From Epiperipatus broadwayi (lineage: Eukaryota; Onychophora; Udeonychophora; Euonychophora; Peripatidae), in contig JAQFVV010006221.1 in NCBI GenBank assembly GCA_028023455.1, positions 3,166,989-3,230,988 of the forward strand: a stretch of 64,000 nt of DNA, read 5' to 3'. Of this stretch, positions 60,624 through 64,000 are shown one piece after another. A program made the position numbers and the translations under genes. Positions within the stretch are counted from its first letter, which is position 1, and each line of letters opens with the position of its first letter. Under the pieces are notes generated by a model that worked only from the letters and a program-made list of their open reading frames with translations, was not told where the DNA came from and did not search any database.

Positions 60624-62432
60624 CTGTCAAAGTCAGAAATCACATGCAAAATGTTTTATGCTTTCGTAATAAATTTTGAACATAAATAAATATATTTTCC
60701 ATAATCTTTTACATTCATAACTAATTTTTTACAATACTGTACCTAAATATAAACTTTGATTTGAAAATTTTTAAATTTTAGAAGAAAAATAATCAAGACA
60801 AATGAATAATGCTTGACCGCTATTTGCATATCAATGACAATCGGTGACAACTAGCTAAACACAAGCTATTTTTCATAAACATTTATATACTTATAATTAT
60901 TTTTCTCACTACATTGACTAATAATGGGGTCAGATTTAGACTTAAAATATTTAATTTTAGATGAAGAAAAAACAACAGAAGTGAATAATCAGCATTCTTA
61001 ACTTCTAAGACATAAGAAATTAATGATGATTGCAAGTTACAATTGGTTGAAATATAATTCTTTTGTTTTATTGCAAGCCATTTTTATTATGTTTTTCTTA
61101 TATTTTTCATCAGTTATTAATTTTATTTAAAAAAATTTTTTACACTTAAACAATTTGAATGCAAAATAATTCAATTTTTAGAAGTTAAATCAAAACAATT
61201 TTGATTATTGTACATTAATATTTTTATGAATAGAAACATACTAGAATCGTAATTGACGAATAAAATTACTCAAATTTTTAATCAATTTTGTTAATAAGAA
61301 AATTTGTCAATTAAAAGGTTTAAACAACCAAAAGGATTGTTATTTTACTTTCATCCTGTCATACCCTATTTCTTTAATCATAAGCTTAGTTATTAAACAT
61401 ATAATCACACACATATATGTATATGACAAATGCATTCAAGGTACAATACAAAATGATTACTCAAATTCTGAAGACTAGCAAGATAAAGCAATAATATAAA
61501 AATCTTATAAAACCATATGATTAAACACACACCTAATTATTTGGCTGATTTGGTAATCACTTGCTAACATATGTATGGAGGTTGTTATTTTTCAAACGGC
61601 AATACTAAACTTATAATTAAATTCATGTCTTGGATTTTCAAATACACTTAAAAGCTATTAATCATCGTAATTACTACTCTTTTGGTGAAAAATTATATTA
61701 TAACAGTTATAAATATTTTCAAACTAATATTTTATAACAAAAAAAAAAACAACTAAATCACACAGCAATTTAGATTTTACACAACATAAAATTCAATAAT
61801 TTTTATTATTAAAAAAATATAAATATTTACATATATATATACATTACCATATATATTATTAACTAGAATGAACAAAACTTTCCAATGTATTCATTACTAA
61901 AATACATTATTTAATAAATAAAAATAATATATATAATTTAAAAATGCATAGTTTAATGCATATAGAATTTAAACCGAAGTAACTAAGACCTCCAGGAGTG
62001 GTGAATAAAATAGCATTCATATGCCAATGATGAAATCATAATATTCTTTGCACTTATTGACATGTGATAGCTTATTTATAACTTTCAGAAGTTTTGATTA
62101 CTTCCATTTAAATTTTATATATATATATATATTTTACAGTTCAAAATATTCTGTAGGCATTTATTTTCATACTAAAATATTTTTTATCAATTCACTTTTC
62201 AATCATTTTATTCATTATAGTATTTCTTATTTGGTTTACAGTTACAAAACTAATATTTTCATGTAGTAGTTCTTTATTGCTTACACATTATGGACAATCA
62301 TTTTTAATCCCTTTTTCATTTTCATATTCTCCCCTCCATCCGTTTTTTAATCTTACAGATCAAAATTCACTTATTATGATATAGAAAAAATGATAAATAT
62401 TTTCTAACTCACACACATGACTTTTGATTAGG
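60624..62432. other. AT-rich non-coding stretch
   Basis: Nothing recognisable. Confidence 0.4.
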
Positions 62433-62612
62433 CTATTCTATGTGAATATTTCTCCAAAAATCACATTTCAAATATAGACTCTCAACTGTTTTAATTTTTT
62501 GAGAAATATGATGACAATTACTGTTTTCCAACTGTAGAGTGATGTTTCCACGATCAGATAAATTGGCAGTTGCTTCACAACTATTGGTGACTGATCCATT
62601 AGCACTGCAATA
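62433..62612 (-). other. Candidate exon, unidentified
   Basis: After a possible acceptor (GGGGTACTGCAG), the minus strand is open to a TAG at 62,433. It contains YCSANGSVTNSCEATANLSD, then RGNITLQLENSNCHH: cysteine-spaced and N-glycosylation-rich, as in extracellular proteins. The family is unknown. Confidence 0.3.
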
Positions 62613-62756
62613 CTGCAGTACCCCAAGAAAAAATATGAAAATTAATTATTAAATTTGCCCTTGAAAATATCTATAATTTAAAAATCATCCAATATTTTGA
62701 ATAATTATTATGTAAATACAATTAATTAAATAATTTTTTTTAAAAAAAAAAAATTT

Positions 62757-62919
62757 AACAGATGCTTGAGTCTTTTCAAAGATGCTGCTAATCATAGCAA
62801 TGTTAGAAATGTCACATTTAGTGAAATCAGCAAGTTCTGCCAAGATTGATTTGTTTTTATCATTGCACATAACTAACACCATTGAAGCTTCTTGCTGCAG
62901 CAGCATCAGTAGTAGTTAT
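62757..62919 (-). other. Candidate exon, unidentified
   Basis: After the acceptor ATCATTCTCAG, the minus strand is open through EASMVLVMCNDKNKSILAEL and ADFTKCDISNIAMISSIFEK. Composition and GC are protein-like. A weak donor (TCT|GTTAAAT) follows. The family is unknown, and whether it belongs with the block at 62.4-62.6 kb is unclear. Confidence 0.3.
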
Positions 62920-64000
62920 CTGAGAATGATATGTTTATTTATTCTGGTTTCTCTTAAGAGGGAATAAATTTTTATTGTTTTAGTTAGGATGAACGATAAA
63001 ATATTGTTGTTTTTCTTATAATTTTATAAATTAACATATAAATATTTATTACAAAAAACATAACAAAATAATAAAAGAAATATTATTTTAACTATTTATT
63101 ATGAAGAGTGTTAGTGATGAATATATAAAAAATTATATTTTCCCAATTGACATTATATGAAACATTTGAACTAAAATGTAAAGGTCAATCTACTTAAGAT
63201 ATTATTTGTCAACTAGCAGTTAACTAAAAACAAAAAATACATTACATCTTTTAACAATGATTGGTATGAAAAAATAAAATGGTTGTGACATTAGAAATGC
63301 TATGTTTTATTTTCCTTGCTTACATTTTGGTTGTGATACTGTAATAAAACATCCCTGCTTAAAAGTTGTATAGGTTACCACTGTTCACAACCTTTCTTTA
63401 TTCTTGTTATACAGAAGAATCTGTACAAATAATGACTAATAATTACTAAGTATATTAAATTTGTTTTAAATACCAGTTATAATTCCTATTTCTACCTATG
63501 TTATAACTGTTCACCTAGATCTATAAATCAATAACTTGTTTTTCAAACTGCTAATATTTTTCATTATGACAAATGTCACAAAGTATTTTTTGATACTCAT
63601 TTGAATTTAATTGTAACATGTCTTAATTAAAATTTTAGAAGATTCAGTTACATTTACTTTCAAATTTGTTGAACTTAATTTTATGACATTACTTTACTTT
63701 TTTTTAAATAACATATATTTTGAATAATCTTGCAATATTGTGCTGCAACAAATTAATTCACGATTTGTTGTTTTCAAATTTTATTTTACACAATTTAAAC
63801 TATTTTTGTGATTACTGTACTATCAACAATCAAGCTATATATTACATAAGAATGCTATGTTTACATATAAAAAAATGACACAATTTCCTATTATAATTTG
63901 TCTAATGACTTACTCTGCAGATGCATACACAATTATGCAGTAAAAATCTTTTAATTATTTCTCTTTTGGTTTAACTCAAAGGATCAAAAGAGTCTGAATT
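62920..64000. other. AT-rich non-coding end of window
   Basis: No gene or repeat recognised. Confidence 0.4.

Noticed and set aside
62048-62266. 72-codon plus ORF with hydrophobic residues
   Set aside because: F/Y/I-rich composition is expected from T-rich DNA; no motif or splice context.

Overview
This is a eukaryotic, almost certainly invertebrate-metazoan, nuclear contig. It is very AT-rich by eye (roughly three quarters A+T) and has no prokaryotic gene organisation. It carries split genes, tRNA-derived SINEs, Penelope-like elements (PLEs), LINEs, hAT and pogo-like DNA-transposon remnants, and long (AT)n microsatellites. The species cannot be named from the sequence.

The one host gene I can identify is on the minus strand: the last two coding exons of a dual oxidase (DUOX). 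They lie at 56,056-56,184 (43 codons) and 48,566-48,691 (41 codons plus stop), separated by a 7.4-kb intron with consensus splice signals and a phase-0 join. The rest of DUOX lies upstream, beyond 56.2 kb. A few GC-elevated minus-strand open stretches at 60.5, 62.4-62.6 and 62.8-62.9 kb may be exons but are unidentified.

The most unusual content is a set of tandem/inverted repeats, unit about 420-470 bp, that carry hammerhead ribozymes (HHRs). Family F1 is at 3.8-5.5, 27.7-28.45 and 30.5-31.8 kb. The related families F2 and F3 are at 11.9-13.5 and 8.9-9.4 kb. F4 is at 2.9-3.3, 56.2-56.9 and 57.8-58.2 kb. Each family has its own HHR, with the catalytic core CUGANGA...GAAA, a small stem III, and a stem I whose two helices can be paired base by base from the sequence. 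Stem sequences differ between families but still pair, which supports RNA-level selection. Some array ends and inversion junctions fall exactly at the predicted self-cleavage site. This is what retrozymes (HHR-bearing non-autonomous retroelements copied through cleaved or circular RNA) would leave behind.

The second main feature is a Penelope-like element with an intact reverse transcriptase/GIY-YIG ORF (44,284-46,680). It is arranged head-to-head with a nearly identical copy (41,375-43,773, minus, one frameshift), forming a palindrome of about 5.6 kb centred near 44,027. The PLE 3' tail itself folds as a hammerhead-like structure with two core substitutions, ends in (AT)n, and recurs as inverted tail fragments at truncated PLE copies. 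Three further PLE lineages are present as remnants (25.6-27.0, 46.87-47.35 and 51.2-51.8 kb). An autonomous PLE alongside several ribozyme satellites is consistent with, but does not prove, PLE-driven mobilisation of the satellites.

Other contents: LINE 3' ends (14.0-15.0, 21.5-22.5, 27.0-27.7, 36.3-37.5, 37.5-38.1 kb), a gypsy-like gag remnant (23.9-25.2 kb), six tRNA-like SINE copies (one with a 14-bp target duplication), a pogo/Tigger-like MITE (7.44-8.38 kb), hAT remnants (0.3-1.5 kb), several near-perfect hairpins, and a CpG-enriched stretch (18.65-20.7 kb) that may be regulatory. The remainder is AT-rich intergenic or intronic DNA in which I see nothing definable.
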